Source: Chroococcidiopsis thermalis PCC 7203
GTDB taxonomy: Bacteria; Cyanobacteriota; Cyanobacteriia; Cyanobacteriales; Chroococcidiopsidaceae
Reading direction: 5' to 3'
Length of the DNA stretch: 64,000 nt
NCBI RefSeq assembly: GCF_000317125.1
Contig: NC_019695.1
Coordinates: forward strand, 3,646,336-3,710,335
Notes under the pieces: model-generated
What the model saw: only the letters and a program-made list of their open reading frames with translations
Databases searched by the model: none
What the model was told of the DNA's origin: nothing
Program-made: the position numbers and the translations under genes
Part shown: positions 34,679 through 44,001 of the stretch, one piece after another
Position numbering within the stretch: the stretch's first letter is position 1
Layout of the letters: each line of letters opens with the position of its first letter

Positions 34679-34766
34679 CGTTCTTGCATTCAATTGGTTT
34701 CACGCCCTTTTCTCTCATTGAAACCTACTCTTTCGCAACTAGAGTATCTGTACTGGTGCAAGATCT
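33565..34766. mobile_element. insertion sequence of about 1.2 kb
   Basis: AGATCTTGCA occurs near the left end and its complement TGCAAGATCT near the right end, bracketing the transposase gene. Both sides also show TTGTAC-like bases just outside the arms, so the exact ends are uncertain, and I find no clear target duplication. Confidence 0.6.
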
Positions 34767-35323
34767 AAGTACAAAAGAAGTATGACAAATCGAGCTACCA
34801 TAACAAACTTAAGCCGAAGCTTTTAAATCCGATAAGTCTGTATTTTGTCATTTATTTTGTCATTAATATTTATAGCGATCGCCTGCGATCGTCAATTGAA
34901 TTTGTTGAGAGCTGCTTGGCAAACAATTTGTTGGTTGAAATACTACTTAAACAATTGCCAAAACAATCTGGTAATACTTGTGAAACCCTTTATTCACTAA
35001 ATTTTTTCAGCTTTTGCTCTGTACTGAGCAAAAAAAAACAAACTTACTCAGAAATATTAACCCTAGTGACCTTGCAGCCTCACTCTTAGAATGGGCGAGT
35101 ATACATCGACCGTCAAACACGAGGCTCAATACTATCAGTGCGATCTCCTCATTGCTCAAATTCTTTTTTCATCTGCTTGAAACAGAAAAACTTTTTATTA
35201 CTTAATCTTTTTTAATTCTTATTTACATTAGAAAAAAAGCTACGACTTTATTTCCACTTAATATTTAGCAAAAGATATCAAGTCAAAGTAAAAAAAGTAA
35301 AAGCATACTAATGGAAAATTAAA
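34767..35323. other. AT-rich intergenic region upstream of the RND operon
   Basis: About 550 bases with low GC and many short A/T runs. I find no supported ORF. The last 100 bases presumably contain the promoter of the efflux operon; I cannot assign an operator. Confidence 0.45.
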
Positions 35324-36562
35324 ATGAAATACAACGCTTTACTAATAGTAAAACTACTAGGTGTAGCCCTTCTAGCTTCCACCTTCACTAGTGGCTGCAA
35401 ATCGAGTACGCTTCCTGCTACAGCAAGCAAATCCCCTGCTGCTATTCCTGTCAAGTTGCAAACACTCAAATCTAGTTTAGTTCAAGATAATTCTGAATTT
35501 GTCGGAACGTTAGAAGCTGTCAAGAGAGTTGTCCTACAACCAGAGATTGAGGGTCGGATTGTCAAAATTCACGTCTCCAATGGAGATCGAGTTGACAAGG
35601 GAACGCCAATTGTACAGCTCCGCTCCGATCGCACTCAAGCCGAATATGCCAGTGCTACTGCTAAGGTCAACTCTGCTAGAGCAGTTAGCATCACTGCATT
35701 AGCGCAACTAAAAGCAGCAGAAGCTAACAAAATTAAAGCTGCATCGGAAGTAGAACTTCAGAAGATACAGTATCAGCGAGCCGAGCGACTAGTCAACGAA
35801 GGAGTACAAGCTAGGCAGCAATTAGATATTGCGCATAGAGATTTGAATACAGCCATTGCAGCCCTCCACGCTGCTGAAGAAGATGTAGAAGCTGCCAAAT
35901 CCAGCTCTAATCAGATGAAGACTGAAATTAAGCAGGCTCAGGCAGAAGCAAATGCTGTTAATGTTTCTCTTCAGTACAAACAAGTGCTAGCACCGATCGC
36001 AGGCGTAGTTGGAGATTTTCCTGTCAAAGTGGGAGACTACGTTAATATTGGTCAAACTCTGACCAACATCACCCAGAACGACTCCGTAGACCTACGGCTC
36101 TCGGTTCCGATCAAACACTCATCTCAACTAAAATTAGGGTTGCCTGTAGAATTGATCGATCCCAACACAAATAAGCGCATAGCCACAGGCAGTATTTCTT
36201 TTATTAACCCTCAAGTCAACACTGGGGATCAAGCAATCTTAGCTAAGGCTCGCTTTTCTAATCATAATGGTAATTTACGTGATGGGGAATTTGTCAAAGC
36301 AATAGCGATTTGGAACCAAAGCCCGGGAGTGTTAATCCCTACGGATGCCGTATTTACGATCGGCGACCAAAGCTTTGTTTATAGCGTTGAGCAACAAGGG
36401 AGCAAAACAGTCGTGCGGCAAAAGCCCGTACAGTTGGGAAACATCAAAGGTCAGAATTACCAGGTACTCAATGGAGTGAAGCCAGGAGAAAAGATTGCTA
36501 TCACGGAAATTTTGAACTTAAGAGATAACGCCCCCGTTCAGCCGATAGCGTCTGAATCCTAA
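35324..36562 (+). CDS. RND efflux periplasmic adaptor lipoprotein
   Basis: A signal sequence ends in TFTSGCKSS, a lipobox with Cys near residue 25. A biotinyl-lipoyl half-motif follows (VLQPEIEGRIVKIHVSNGDRV), then a coiled-coil hairpin at about 100-200 rich in Ala/Gln/Glu, the second lipoyl half (VLAPIAGVVGDFPVKVGDYV) and a beta-barrel. This is the standard adaptor of tripartite pumps. It is followed after 73 bases by its inner-membrane pump, forming an operon. No outer-membrane TolC partner lies nearby. Confidence 0.92.
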   Translation: MKYNALLIVKLLGVALLASTFTSGCKSSTLPATASKSPAAIPVKLQTLKSSLVQDNSEFVGTLEAVKRVVLQPEIEGRIVKIHVSNGDRVDKGTPIVQLRSDRTQAEYASATAKVNSARAVSITALAQLKAAEANKIKAASEVELQKIQYQRAERLVNEGVQARQQLDIAHRDLNTAIAALHAAEEDVEAAKSSSNQMKTEIKQAQAEANAVNVSLQYKQVLAPIAGVVGDFPVKVGDYVNIGQTLTNITQNDSVDLRLSVPIKHSSQLKLGLPVELIDPNTNKRIATGSISFINPQVNTGDQAILAKARFSNHNGNLRDGEFVKAIAIWNQSPGVLIPTDAVFTIGDQSFVYSVEQQGSKTVVRQKPVQLGNIKGQNYQVLNGVKPGEKIAITEILNLRDNAPVQPIASES

Positions 36563-36635
36563 ATTCTAAGCAATAGCTCTGTTCTACTGTCCCAACACTT
36601 CCACTGTCCCAACAATTAATAGGAACTCCTGGACT

Positions 36636-39600
36636 ATGCTGTTGAGTATTGCTAACACCTTCATCAAAAGACCGATCTTAACTACGGTTTGCACTGTACT
36701 TATTCTCTTGATCGGCGGAATTTGTATTCCCCTGCTTCCCTTGGATAAGCTGCCGGAAATGGCTCTAAAGCAGGTGACTGTAACTGCTAACTATCTGGGT
36801 AGTGATGCCAAAACCTCTGAAGAAAACGTTACTACCGTTCTGGAGCGGCAAATCAATGGCACAGAGCGGGTCGTCTATATGTCCTCTCAAACGACGAATA
36901 ATGGTGATACAAGTATCAACATCTCTTTCCCAACGGAAATGGACAGGAACACCGCTCAAGTTCTTGTCCAAAATAATGTTGCCGTTTCTCAAGCCGAGTT
37001 ACCTGAAGAGGTGAACCGAACTGGTGTCATCACTCAAAAACAATCTCCCACGATTACGATTGCTTACGCCTTTTATTCCGACAAGGATAAGAACGATCGA
37101 TTCACATACAATCCTGTTTTCGTGAGTAACTATGTCGATCGCCAAATTCTCGATGAAATCAAGCGGATCGAGGGGGTGGGTAACGCCGTAATTTTGGGAG
37201 AACGGAAGTATGCCATGCGGATCTGGCTTGACCCCGATGCCCTTGCCGCTAGACAATTGACAGCTCAGGATGCGATCGATGCCATTTCAGAACAGAACAT
37301 TCAGGTAGGAGCAGGTAAAATTGGTCAGCAGCCCACTCCCTCCGAGCAGCGTTACGAATTTGCCCTGAGAGCAGCTGGTCGATTCACGACTCCCGAAGAA
37401 GCTGAAAACACTGTGGTGAAAGTCGGTGCGGATGGCACGCTGATCAGAATTAAAGATGTAGGTCGAGCCGAAATAGGGGCGCAAGATTACAGCACCAATG
37501 CTATGTTCGATGGCGCGCCAGCAGTCGGTCTTTTAGTCTACCAACTTCCCGGTACGAATGCTTGGAACACGGCTAAGTTGGTCAAAGAAAAAATGGCGGA
37601 GCTAGAACAGAATTTTCCGCCTGGATTGAAAGCAGAAGTTGCCTTAGATAATACTTTATTCGTGGCAGCTTCCCTCGACGAAGCCTTCAAAACTCTAATC
37701 GATGCGATCGCGTTGGTGTTCTTAGTCATCTTTATCTTTTTACAAGACTGGCGCACTACCATCGTTCCTGCGATTGCCATTCCAGTGTCGCTAGTTGGGG
37801 CAATGGCTTTAGCGTTTGTATTAGGGTTTAGTCTCAATCAACTGACTTTGTTTGGCATCATCTTAGCAACTGGTTTAGTAGTAGATGATGGAATTGTGGT
37901 GGTGGAGGCAATATCTGCAAAATTAGCTCAAGGAATGAAACCACTGCAAGCAGCCCTAGATGCTATGGGGGAACTGACGGGGGCAGTTGTTGCGACATCA
38001 GTTGTACTCATGGCGGTGTTTATTCCCGTGACTTTCTTCCCTGGTACGACAGGAATTGTCTATAAGCAATTTGCGCTAGTTATTGCTTTTTCGATCGCCA
38101 TTTCTACCTTTAACGCCCTGAGCTTCTCTCCTAGTATGTCAGCTATTCTCCTGCGCAGGCAGGAGGAAGTACACGGACCTTTGGGAGTGTTGTTTCGTTG
38201 GTTTAATCAGGTTTTTGACTGGTTCAAAACGGGATATACCAAGACAGTAGAATTTCTAATTCGGATTCGGCTGCTTGTCATTCCTGTTTTTATTGCCGGA
38301 TTGATCGCGACGGGTTGGATCTATCAGACAACTCCGCAAGGGTTTATCCCTGAAGAGGATCAGGGCTATTTGTTTGCGATTGTCGAAGCTCCAGCAGGAG
38401 TTTCTTTAAACTACAGTGCCGACCTCTTGACGCGGATTACTGAAGAAGTGATGCTACCGTTACCCGAAGTCGAACATGCATTTGGCACTGCTGGCTATGG
38501 GTTTGAAGGAAATGCTAGTAATAAGACACTTCTATTTGTCAAGTTGAAAAACTGGGAGGAGCGTCCTGGTGCAGATAAGTCAGTTTTTGGGGTTCTGCAA
38601 AAGGTTAACCAGGGGTTACAGGCAAAAGTTCCAGAAGCCCGGGCAATTGCAGTCAACGCACCGCCAGTGGATGGACTAGGTTCTACAGGTGGATTTGAGT
38701 TATACATCCAAAATAAAGCTGCCCTGCCTATGGAAGCGTTGATCGATAATACTCAAAAGGCGATCGCCGCAGCCCAGAAACGACCAGAATTGGCGGGAGT
38801 GTTTACTCAATTTACCTTCGGTACGCCAATGATGCAAATTTCGATCGATCGCAGCCAAGCCAAGGCACAGAACATCGAAATTAACGACATTTTCAATACC
38901 TTACAGACATATTTAGGCGCACGATACATTAACCAATACGTTCTTGGCGGGCGGCTGTATCGAGTTTATGCCCAAGCAGAAGGAACGGTGCGCTCTAATC
39001 CCGAGGATATAAGTCGTTTGTACGTACGCTCTCAAGATAACAACCTCGTCCAACTGAGCAATGTCGTAAACTTGACAAGATTGAACTATCCGCCAATTGT
39101 GAGCCATTACAACGCCTATCCTGCGATCAAAATCCAAGGCGCAGCAGCACCAGGCTACAGTACAGGACAAGCCATACAAGCGATGGAAGAGGTCGCTCAA
39201 GAAGTGTTGCAACCGGGATTTGGCTACGCCTGGACGGGAACTGCTTTTCAAGAAAAATCCTCTGGGGGTGCTGCACCGATTATTTTTGGTTTAGCTTTTG
39301 TGATGGTCTTTCTGGTGCTAGCCGCTCAGTATGAAAGCTACGTCGATCCCACCATCATTATGATTACAGTACCGTTGGCGATCTTGGGTGCTATTGGTGC
39401 AGTTGTCTTACGGGCAAATATTTTTCAAGCTGGTGGAGTTTGGCCAGCGGTTAACAATAATATCTATGCCCAGGTAGCTTTGGTGATGTTGATTGGTCTA
39501 GCGAGTAAGAACGCAATTCTGATTGTAGAATTTGCCAACCAGTCGTTAGAGACAGGTATGGATATTACCCAGGCAGCAATTCGAGCTGCTAAAGAACGCT

Positions 39601-39908
39601 TGCGACCGATTCTGATGACTGCCTTTGCTGGTCTCGTCGGTTTCTGGCCCCTGGTAATTGCTAAAGGAGCTGGAGCAATGAGTCGTTGGTCTTTAGGGAC
39701 AGCGCTCTTTGGTGGCTACCTCATTTCGACAATCTTAAGCTTGTTTTTAGTACCAGTGCTGTACGTCACGATCAAGAAACTAGAAGAGCGTTTCTTAAAA
39801 TCAGGTAAATCAGGTACACCTAGCGAGCCAGGATTTCAACAACCGCAGATTCAAGACGAGAGGGAGCAGGTTCTTCCCAATTTTCAAGCTTCTTCTCAAA
39901 ACGAATAA
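36636..39908 (+). CDS. RND-family (HAE1) efflux pump
   Basis: The 1,090-residue protein has the classical arrangement: TM1 near the N-terminus (FIKRPILTTVCTVLILLIGG), a large periplasmic loop, TMs 2-6 from about 345, a second loop and TMs 8-12. The proton-relay acidic pair is visible in GLVVDDGIVVVE of TM4. HAE1 motifs include PEEDQGY and SKNAILIVEFA. It likely exports hydrophobic compounds in exchange for protons. It is translationally adjacent to the adaptor, and two small membrane ORFs follow. Confidence 0.93.
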   Translation: MLLSIANTFIKRPILTTVCTVLILLIGGICIPLLPLDKLPEMALKQVTVTANYLGSDAKTSEENVTTVLERQINGTERVVYMSSQTTNNGDTSINISFPTEMDRNTAQVLVQNNVAVSQAELPEEVNRTGVITQKQSPTITIAYAFYSDKDKNDRFTYNPVFVSNYVDRQILDEIKRIEGVGNAVILGERKYAMRIWLDPDALAARQLTAQDAIDAISEQNIQVGAGKIGQQPTPSEQRYEFALRAAGRFTTPEEAENTVVKVGADGTLIRIKDVGRAEIGAQDYSTNAMFDGAPAVGLLVYQLPGTNAWNTAKLVKEKMAELEQNFPPGLKAEVALDNTLFVAASLDEAFKTLIDAIALVFLVIFIFLQDWRTTIVPAIAIPVSLVGAMALAFVLGFSLNQLTLFGIILATGLVVDDGIVVVEAISAKLAQGMKPLQAALDAMGELTGAVVATSVVLMAVFIPVTFFPGTTGIVYKQFALVIAFSIAISTFNALSFSPSMSAILLRRQEEVHGPLGVLFRWFNQVFDWFKTGYTKTVEFLIRIRLLVIPVFIAGLIATGWIYQTTPQGFIPEEDQGYLFAIVEAPAGVSLNYSADLLTRITEEVMLPLPEVEHAFGTAGYGFEGNASNKTLLFVKLKNWEERPGADKSVFGVLQKVNQGLQAKVPEARAIAVNAPPVDGLGSTGGFELYIQNKAALPMEALIDNTQKAIAAAQKRPELAGVFTQFTFGTPMMQISIDRSQAKAQNIEINDIFNTLQTYLGARYINQYVLGGRLYRVYAQAEGTVRSNPEDISRLYVRSQDNNLVQLSNVVNLTRLNYPPIVSHYNAYPAIKIQGAAAPGYSTGQAIQAMEEVAQEVLQPGFGYAWTGTAFQEKSSGGAAPIIFGLAFVMVFLVLAAQYESYVDPTIIMITVPLAILGAIGAVVLRANIFQAGGVWPAVNNNIYAQVALVMLIGLASKNAILIVEFANQSLETGMDITQAAIRAAKERLRPILMTAFAGLVGFWPLVIAKGAGAMSRWSLGTALFGGYLISTILSLFLVPVLYVTIKKLEERFLKSGKSGTPSEPGFQQPQIQDEREQVLPNFQASSQNE

Positions 39909-39949
39909 ACTATTCGATTTAGTCAAGGTAGTATTCCGAGGTAACGGTA

Positions 39950-40045
39950 ATGTTTCGTAAATGGAATTTCAACGACTATCTTAACCACATCTTGTTTGCT
40001 GTCACCATTTTCTATCTGTTTTATTCCTTTTTCTTACACCACTAA
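39950..40045 (+). CDS. 31-aa single-pass membrane peptide
   Basis: ATG preceded by GAGG eight bases upstream opens a frame MFRKWNFNDYLNHILF… of 31 codons, with one hydrophobic aromatic helix ending FFLHH. It sits 41 bases after the RND pump and 24 bases before another small membrane ORF. The position suggests an accessory peptide of the pump, like small subunits known for some RND systems (for example AcrZ); no sequence similarity is claimed. Confidence 0.5.
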   Translation: MFRKWNFNDYLNHILFAVTIFYLFYSFFLHH

Positions 40046-40069
40046 TCCAATTTACTCTATAGGACAACT

Positions 40070-40312
40070 ATGAAGGTCAGGCTAATTATTTTGTCAGGAA
40101 TTATGACCGCTCTTGTCGGCGTAGTTATTAGTTTAGCTGCTACCAAAATTGGTCAGCGTAACTTTAATCAACTTCAATACGAAAGCCAGTCTTACCAAAA
40201 TTTGCATAAAAAATATGCTTTGATTGGTGCTAGTTTAGGATTCCTTGTCGGTGCTGGACAAGAATGCCTTCGAGAGCTGAAGACTGCAAGGGATAGAGAA
40301 ATAGAGCAATAA
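40070..40312 (+). CDS. small two-helix membrane protein, unknown
   Basis: 80 residues: a first helix at about 4-25 (LIILSGIMTALVGVVISLAA), a polar loop rich in Asn/Gln/Tyr, a second helix at about 50-64 (ALIGASLGFLVGAGQE) and a charged tail. I recognise no family beyond conserved cyanobacterial small membrane proteins. It follows the RND pump and the 31-aa ORF on the same strand and may be co-transcribed. Confidence 0.65.
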   Translation: MKVRLIILSGIMTALVGVVISLAATKIGQRNFNQLQYESQSYQNLHKKYALIGASLGFLVGAGQECLRELKTARDREIEQ

Positions 40313-40378
40313 AACAAGTAGCAGCTCGTTTGTTTATCTTATCAGAAACTCAAAACAAGTACTTTAATTAGGAATCTA

Positions 40379-40975
40379 ATGTCTACTACACATGAGTCTG
40401 AAATCATTGCTCGTTTAGCCGCGATGGAAGAGCAATTACAGCAATTCAACCAGCTTTTCTCTTGCCTTAGCGAACGAGTTACTCAGTCAGAGGATAATTT
40501 GCGACTAGTTGCAGATATCCACAAATACAAAAAGCTACGAGATTTATTAGCAGCAGGGAATTTACAAGAAGCGGACTGGGAAACTATTCGGGTCATCCTG
40601 GCAATAACAGGACAGCGAGAACTAGAATCTATTACCCCTGAAGACGTGAAGCAATTTCCCTGCAACGAACTGCACGTAATTGATAGCCTCTGGACAACTT
40701 ATAGCAAGGGTCGCTTTGGCTTCAGCGTGCAGATGCAGATTTATCAAAACGTGGGTGGTTCTCTTAATACCACTATTGCTCAGGATAATACAGTTATCGA
40801 ACGCTTCGGCGATCGCATCGGTTGGCGCGTAGATGGCAAATGGCAAAAATGCGATCGCCTTGATTACACTCTTGCTGCACCGATAGGTTGTCATCCCTCG
40901 CGGTGGTGGAATTCGCCCTTTGGTTCAAAAATGACTAACTATTTCTTCAATCGCCTGCTCACATGCAATCTCTAG
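40379..40975 (+). CDS. GUN4-domain protein
   Basis: Residues 1-40 are a short coiled coil (EIIARLAAMEEQLQQF). From about 45 the GUN4 domain follows: YKKLRDLLAAGNLQEADWET, FPCNELHVIDSLWTTYSKGR and FGFSVQMQIYQNVGG. GUN4 proteins bind protoporphyrins and stimulate Mg-chelatase; cyanobacteria carry several divergent GUN4-domain proteins in addition to the chelatase partner. This 198-residue protein has a non-canonical N-terminus, so it is better called a GUN4-like porphyrin-binding regulator than Gun4 itself. Confidence 0.88.
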   Translation: MSTTHESEIIARLAAMEEQLQQFNQLFSCLSERVTQSEDNLRLVADIHKYKKLRDLLAAGNLQEADWETIRVILAITGQRELESITPEDVKQFPCNELHVIDSLWTTYSKGRFGFSVQMQIYQNVGGSLNTTIAQDNTVIERFGDRIGWRVDGKWQKCDRLDYTLAAPIGCHPSRWWNSPFGSKMTNYFFNRLLTCNL

Positions 40976-41051
40976 ATCGGCAACAGCATAGCTAAAATTG
41001 CTATGTTTTCGTGCCGATCGAGAATTACTAAATGTTAACTTGTTCGCAATC

Positions 41052-42062
41052 TTATACTCGCCAAGAACAACTACTGCTGGGAGCAACTGTAATTAACTCT
41101 TCAACATTTTGTAGCATAGTGTTGCAAATTACATCTAAGGGTAGATCGTTGGCATCGTAACCAAAAGGTTCTTCTATCTCCGAGCCAATTTGCTCAATAC
41201 TTAACAAAGTGAAACTGACAAAAGCCATAATTAACCCAGTCCACCAAGTCAAGTTTTTCACTAATTCTAGCGGTAATATCAAACAATAGATTAATACCAG
41301 TAGTCTAAATTTAATGGAATAGATTAAAGGTAGTGGTGTTTTCAAAATGCGTTCGCAGCCTCCCAAAATGTCGATCAACTCATCTAACAGAGCGTGTAAG
41401 GCAGTTAATTGATAAATATTCACACAGTTACGTTCATACTGATGTTGTAGATAATCCCTGAGCCAAAAGGCAATCTGTAGTGGAGAATGACGAACGGTTT
41501 TGAGTTGAAAGTACTGATTTTTTGACATCAATGAGGCTAATTGCTTGTCCACTGGCTCTGCTCTTAGATGTAATTTCATGGCAATTGGAAAAGCAACTAA
41601 TAGCTTGAGTATTGCCTCTTTTTCTACTTTTTCTTGAGGCGAGCTATTTTTGATAACTATGTAAATTCCCTGAGCTAAGTTCCGAACCGTATTAACTAGC
41701 CTTCCCCAAAGTTTGCGGGCTTCCCAAAAGCGATCGTGAGCTGTATTCGTGCGAAAAACTAACAATAAAGTTAGACCCACATTGAAACTTAAAATGGCAT
41801 TAGTAATAACACCATTTTTTTCGGGAAATACTATATCCGTGTCAAAATAGTGAATTAATGATATGAAAAAACCATATCCACTACAAAAAAGTACCCAAGG
41901 AAAAATGACTGGAATAACTGTTCTTTCAAGCCGTAAAATGACTTGAAACCAATTTAGTGTTTCACCAGTGTACAGGTGATGCTTTCCTTTAAATGTGTTT
42001 CTTGCCTTATTGAGCAAACGCTTGCACTGCTCTAAAGCATTACTAGGCTTGATAAAGCTCAT
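41052..42062 (-). CDS. bestrophin-family anion channel
   Basis: The 336-residue protein has four hydrophobic segments and the bacterial bestrophin signature LLLVFRTNTAHDRFWEARKLWG near residues 96-117. In algae, bestrophin-like proteins in the thylakoid pass bicarbonate. Here the gene starts four bases after a beta-carbonic anhydrase stop, so channel and enzyme are made together, strongly suggesting HCO3- as the physiological ion. Localisation (plasma or thylakoid membrane) cannot be read from the sequence. Confidence 0.88.
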   Translation of the reverse strand: MSFIKPSNALEQCKRLLNKARNTFKGKHHLYTGETLNWFQVILRLERTVIPVIFPWVLFCSGYGFFISLIHYFDTDIVFPEKNGVITNAILSFNVGLTLLLVFRTNTAHDRFWEARKLWGRLVNTVRNLAQGIYIVIKNSSPQEKVEKEAILKLLVAFPIAMKLHLRAEPVDKQLASLMSKNQYFQLKTVRHSPLQIAFWLRDYLQHQYERNCVNIYQLTALHALLDELIDILGGCERILKTPLPLIYSIKFRLLVLIYCLILPLELVKNLTWWTGLIMAFVSFTLLSIEQIGSEIEEPFGYDANDLPLDVICNTMLQNVEELITVAPSSSCSWRV

Positions 42063-42065
42063 ATT

Positions 42066-42758
42066 TTAAAACTCCATTAACTCCGATAAACCTGAGCGTG
42101 CGCTAGCTATGGGGTCAGGTACAGGTAGTGGGTCTTTAATCGGGACAAATTGACCTAAGTTGGCATTGTAGGCAATAACATTTCCACTCTCAATCTCATA
42201 AACCCAGGCATGAAGAAAGAGTTGCCCCGATCGCAGTCGAGAGCGAATAACTGGGTAAGTCTCTAAGTTTTCTATCTGCGTCAAAACGTTTTCCTTAACG
42301 GTAAGACTTAAAAGTTCTTCGCCTTCATATTCTTGATAGTTATCCTGAACTAGGCGACGAGTGGCTGCTGCATAATGGTGTAACCATTCGTAAACCAAAG
42401 GCATCTCTTGAGAGAGGCTGCCTAACTGCAACAATCCCTTCATAGCGCCGCAGTGAGAATGACCGCAAATAATAATATCTTTTATTCCTAAAGCCTGAAT
42501 CGCATATTCAATTGCTGCTGCTTCAGTAAAATTTGCAGTACCAAAAGGTGGAATGATGTTACCAACATTGCGAATGACAAATAGTTCGCCTGGTTGAGTT
42601 TGAGTAATTAGATTTGGATCGATTCGAGAGTCAGAGCAAGTGATAAAAAGTACCTGGGGAGCCTGACCTTGAGCCAGCCGCCCAAACATCTCTTGGTGAG
42701 AGCAAAAGTAATTGATTCGGAACTTCTCTACACCTTTAACCATATCTTGCATGGACAT
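42066..42758 (-). CDS. beta-class carbonic anhydrase
   Basis: Zinc ligands and catalytic dyad are complete: CSDSRIDP (Cys, Asp, Arg), then CGHSHCGAMKG (His-x2-Cys). NVGNIIPPFG and IEYAIQALGIKDIIICGHSH are family hallmarks. At 230 residues with no signal peptide it is likely cytoplasmic, outside or within a carboxysome-related pool. Its stop is four bases before the bestrophin ATG, defining a two-gene operon for inorganic-carbon handling. Confidence 0.93.
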   Translation of the reverse strand: MSMQDMVKGVEKFRINYFCSHQEMFGRLAQGQAPQVLFITCSDSRIDPNLITQTQPGELFVIRNVGNIIPPFGTANFTEAAAIEYAIQALGIKDIIICGHSHCGAMKGLLQLGSLSQEMPLVYEWLHHYAAATRRLVQDNYQEYEGEELLSLTVKENVLTQIENLETYPVIRSRLRSGQLFLHAWVYEIESGNVIAYNANLGQFVPIKDPLPVPDPIASARSGLSELMEF

Positions 42759-42933
42759 TGCTTAAGACCTCGCTAAATGGATAACTATAGGAAAGCGGGC
42801 AAACAAATACGTATATTTAAAAACTTATTTCTATATTTTTGTTAATGAATTTATTAGTTTAGTCGTAGCAACATTTATTTTTACGATCGCCTTCTCTGAT
42901 CCAGCTTAAATTTACTCAAAAGAGCGCTGCCAG

Positions 42934-43188
42934 TCAATCTATTCGGAGGCGATCGCAGGGTATCTTATCCGACAAAATAGCACTGCACATGTCGCATGTA
43001 TGGATTTCTAAATGAGCATTTCTCGGAGCCTCAAATAAAATACGTTGACCTGAGAAAATAACGCGCTCAAAGTGACAATACGAAACATTTGCAATTCGGA
43101 GAATCTGAATCTTTCGAGTGCTATTCACATAGCAACAAAGAAGCTTTAGAGAACGCTGAGTTTGTGGAGGAGCAAATATGAGAGCCAT
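42934..43188 (-). CDS. DUF1830 protein
   Basis: This 84-residue protein matches the cyanobacterial DUF1830 pattern: LLCCYVNSTRKIQILRIANV, FERVIFSGQRILFEAPRNAH and SAILSDKIPCDRLRI. The function of the family is unknown. It is a separate transcription unit upstream of the carbonic anhydrase on the same strand, with a 175-base gap. Confidence 0.85.
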   Translation of the reverse strand: MALIFAPPQTQRSLKLLCCYVNSTRKIQILRIANVSYCHFERVIFSGQRILFEAPRNAHLEIHTCDMCSAILSDKIPCDRLRID

Positions 43189-43273
43189 CTGTTACAATTT
43201 TCCTACTAAATCAAATTGTCAGATTCAGTCCATCGCATTTACACTAATACAGTCATGAAACATAAAATATTTC

Positions 43274-43672
43274 TTATTGAAACAAAATACTTTCACTAGT
43301 TTTAAAACTATTTGACTTGAAACCACTTAAACCTCTGAGTAGATCGGTAACAGAACCTTCGGCTAGAAAGCTATATTTTTCATTAAGCTCGAATGATTTA
43401 ACGACAATCTCTTCAAAGTTTGGATCGCTGATAATCCGATTAAATATTGGTCCGTTAAAATAATCAAAAACACTCGCTTCATCCTCAAACAAATAAATAC
43501 CCCCTGCTTTTGAAGTATTTTCGTTGTTAATCATCCAAATTTTCTGGATTAGCCCCGGAACTTGAGCAAGCGCTTGGGTAAAATCTAGCATAACTGTTCT
43601 GCTACTAGCTGTTTTCTTCTGCGAGCGATCGCGCTTGAAGTCGATTTGGATAATTTTTGCCATTTTTCTCAT
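43274..43672 (-). CDS. YdhR-like putative mono-oxygenase
   Basis: From the ATG giving MRKMAKIIQIDFKRD the protein has 132 residues. It shows a dimeric alpha/beta-barrel pattern: PGLIQKIWMINNENTSKAGG, IYLFEDEASVFDYFNGPIF and a long C-terminal helix. This fits the YdhR branch of small monooxygenases. A TTG seven codons upstream is an alternative start. No substrate can be inferred; the C-terminal extension (RGLSGFKSNSFKTSE) is unusual for the family. Confidence 0.75.
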   Translation of the reverse strand: MRKMAKIIQIDFKRDRSQKKTASSRTVMLDFTQALAQVPGLIQKIWMINNENTSKAGGIYLFEDEASVFDYFNGPIFNRIISDPNFEEIVVKSFELNEKYSFLAEGSVTDLLRGLSGFKSNSFKTSESILFQ

Positions 43673-43802
43673 CAACTCGATTGATTGAAACAAGGCGTAC
43701 TCCGTCTACGGTCATCGCGACTTAAATAAACAAGGTTAAATAAAAACTAGTTTTTCTCAGCTCTCGATTGGCTGACCAATTGTATTTTCATAAATATGAA
43801 AA

Positions 43803-43850
43803 AGCGGAACGTATTGTGAAAGACATAGATCGTATACACAATACGTTCCG
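43803..43850. repeat. 15-bp perfect inverted repeat with 18-nt loop
   Basis: GCGGAACGTATTGTG (43,803-43,817) pairs exactly with CACAATACGTTCCGC (43,836-43,850). It lies in the 330-base gap between the YdhR-like gene and the AraC-linked small gene. It could be an operator, an RNA hairpin or the remnant of a small mobile repeat. No poly-U follows on either strand. Confidence 0.8.
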
Positions 43851-44001
43851 CACTGCTTCCGTCTATTGGTTGTTAGGAACGTGACTTTGTATTAGTTTAT
43901 GTCTCTCTAAATACAAACACAAGGGCTAAACTTTGGGGACAAGTCTGCTATCTTTTTTCTGGTTCTCAATTGAAGTGAAGACTAGCAGATTTATTCCGTC
44001 T

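Noticed and set aside
33561-34770. Target-site duplication around the IS element
   Set aside because: Bases beside the AGATCTTGCA arms (ACTC and AAGT) do not match, so the exact ends stay unresolved.
35014-35205. 63-codon plus-strand frame in the RND upstream region
   Set aside because: Low complexity AT-rich sequence, weak start context and no family similarity.
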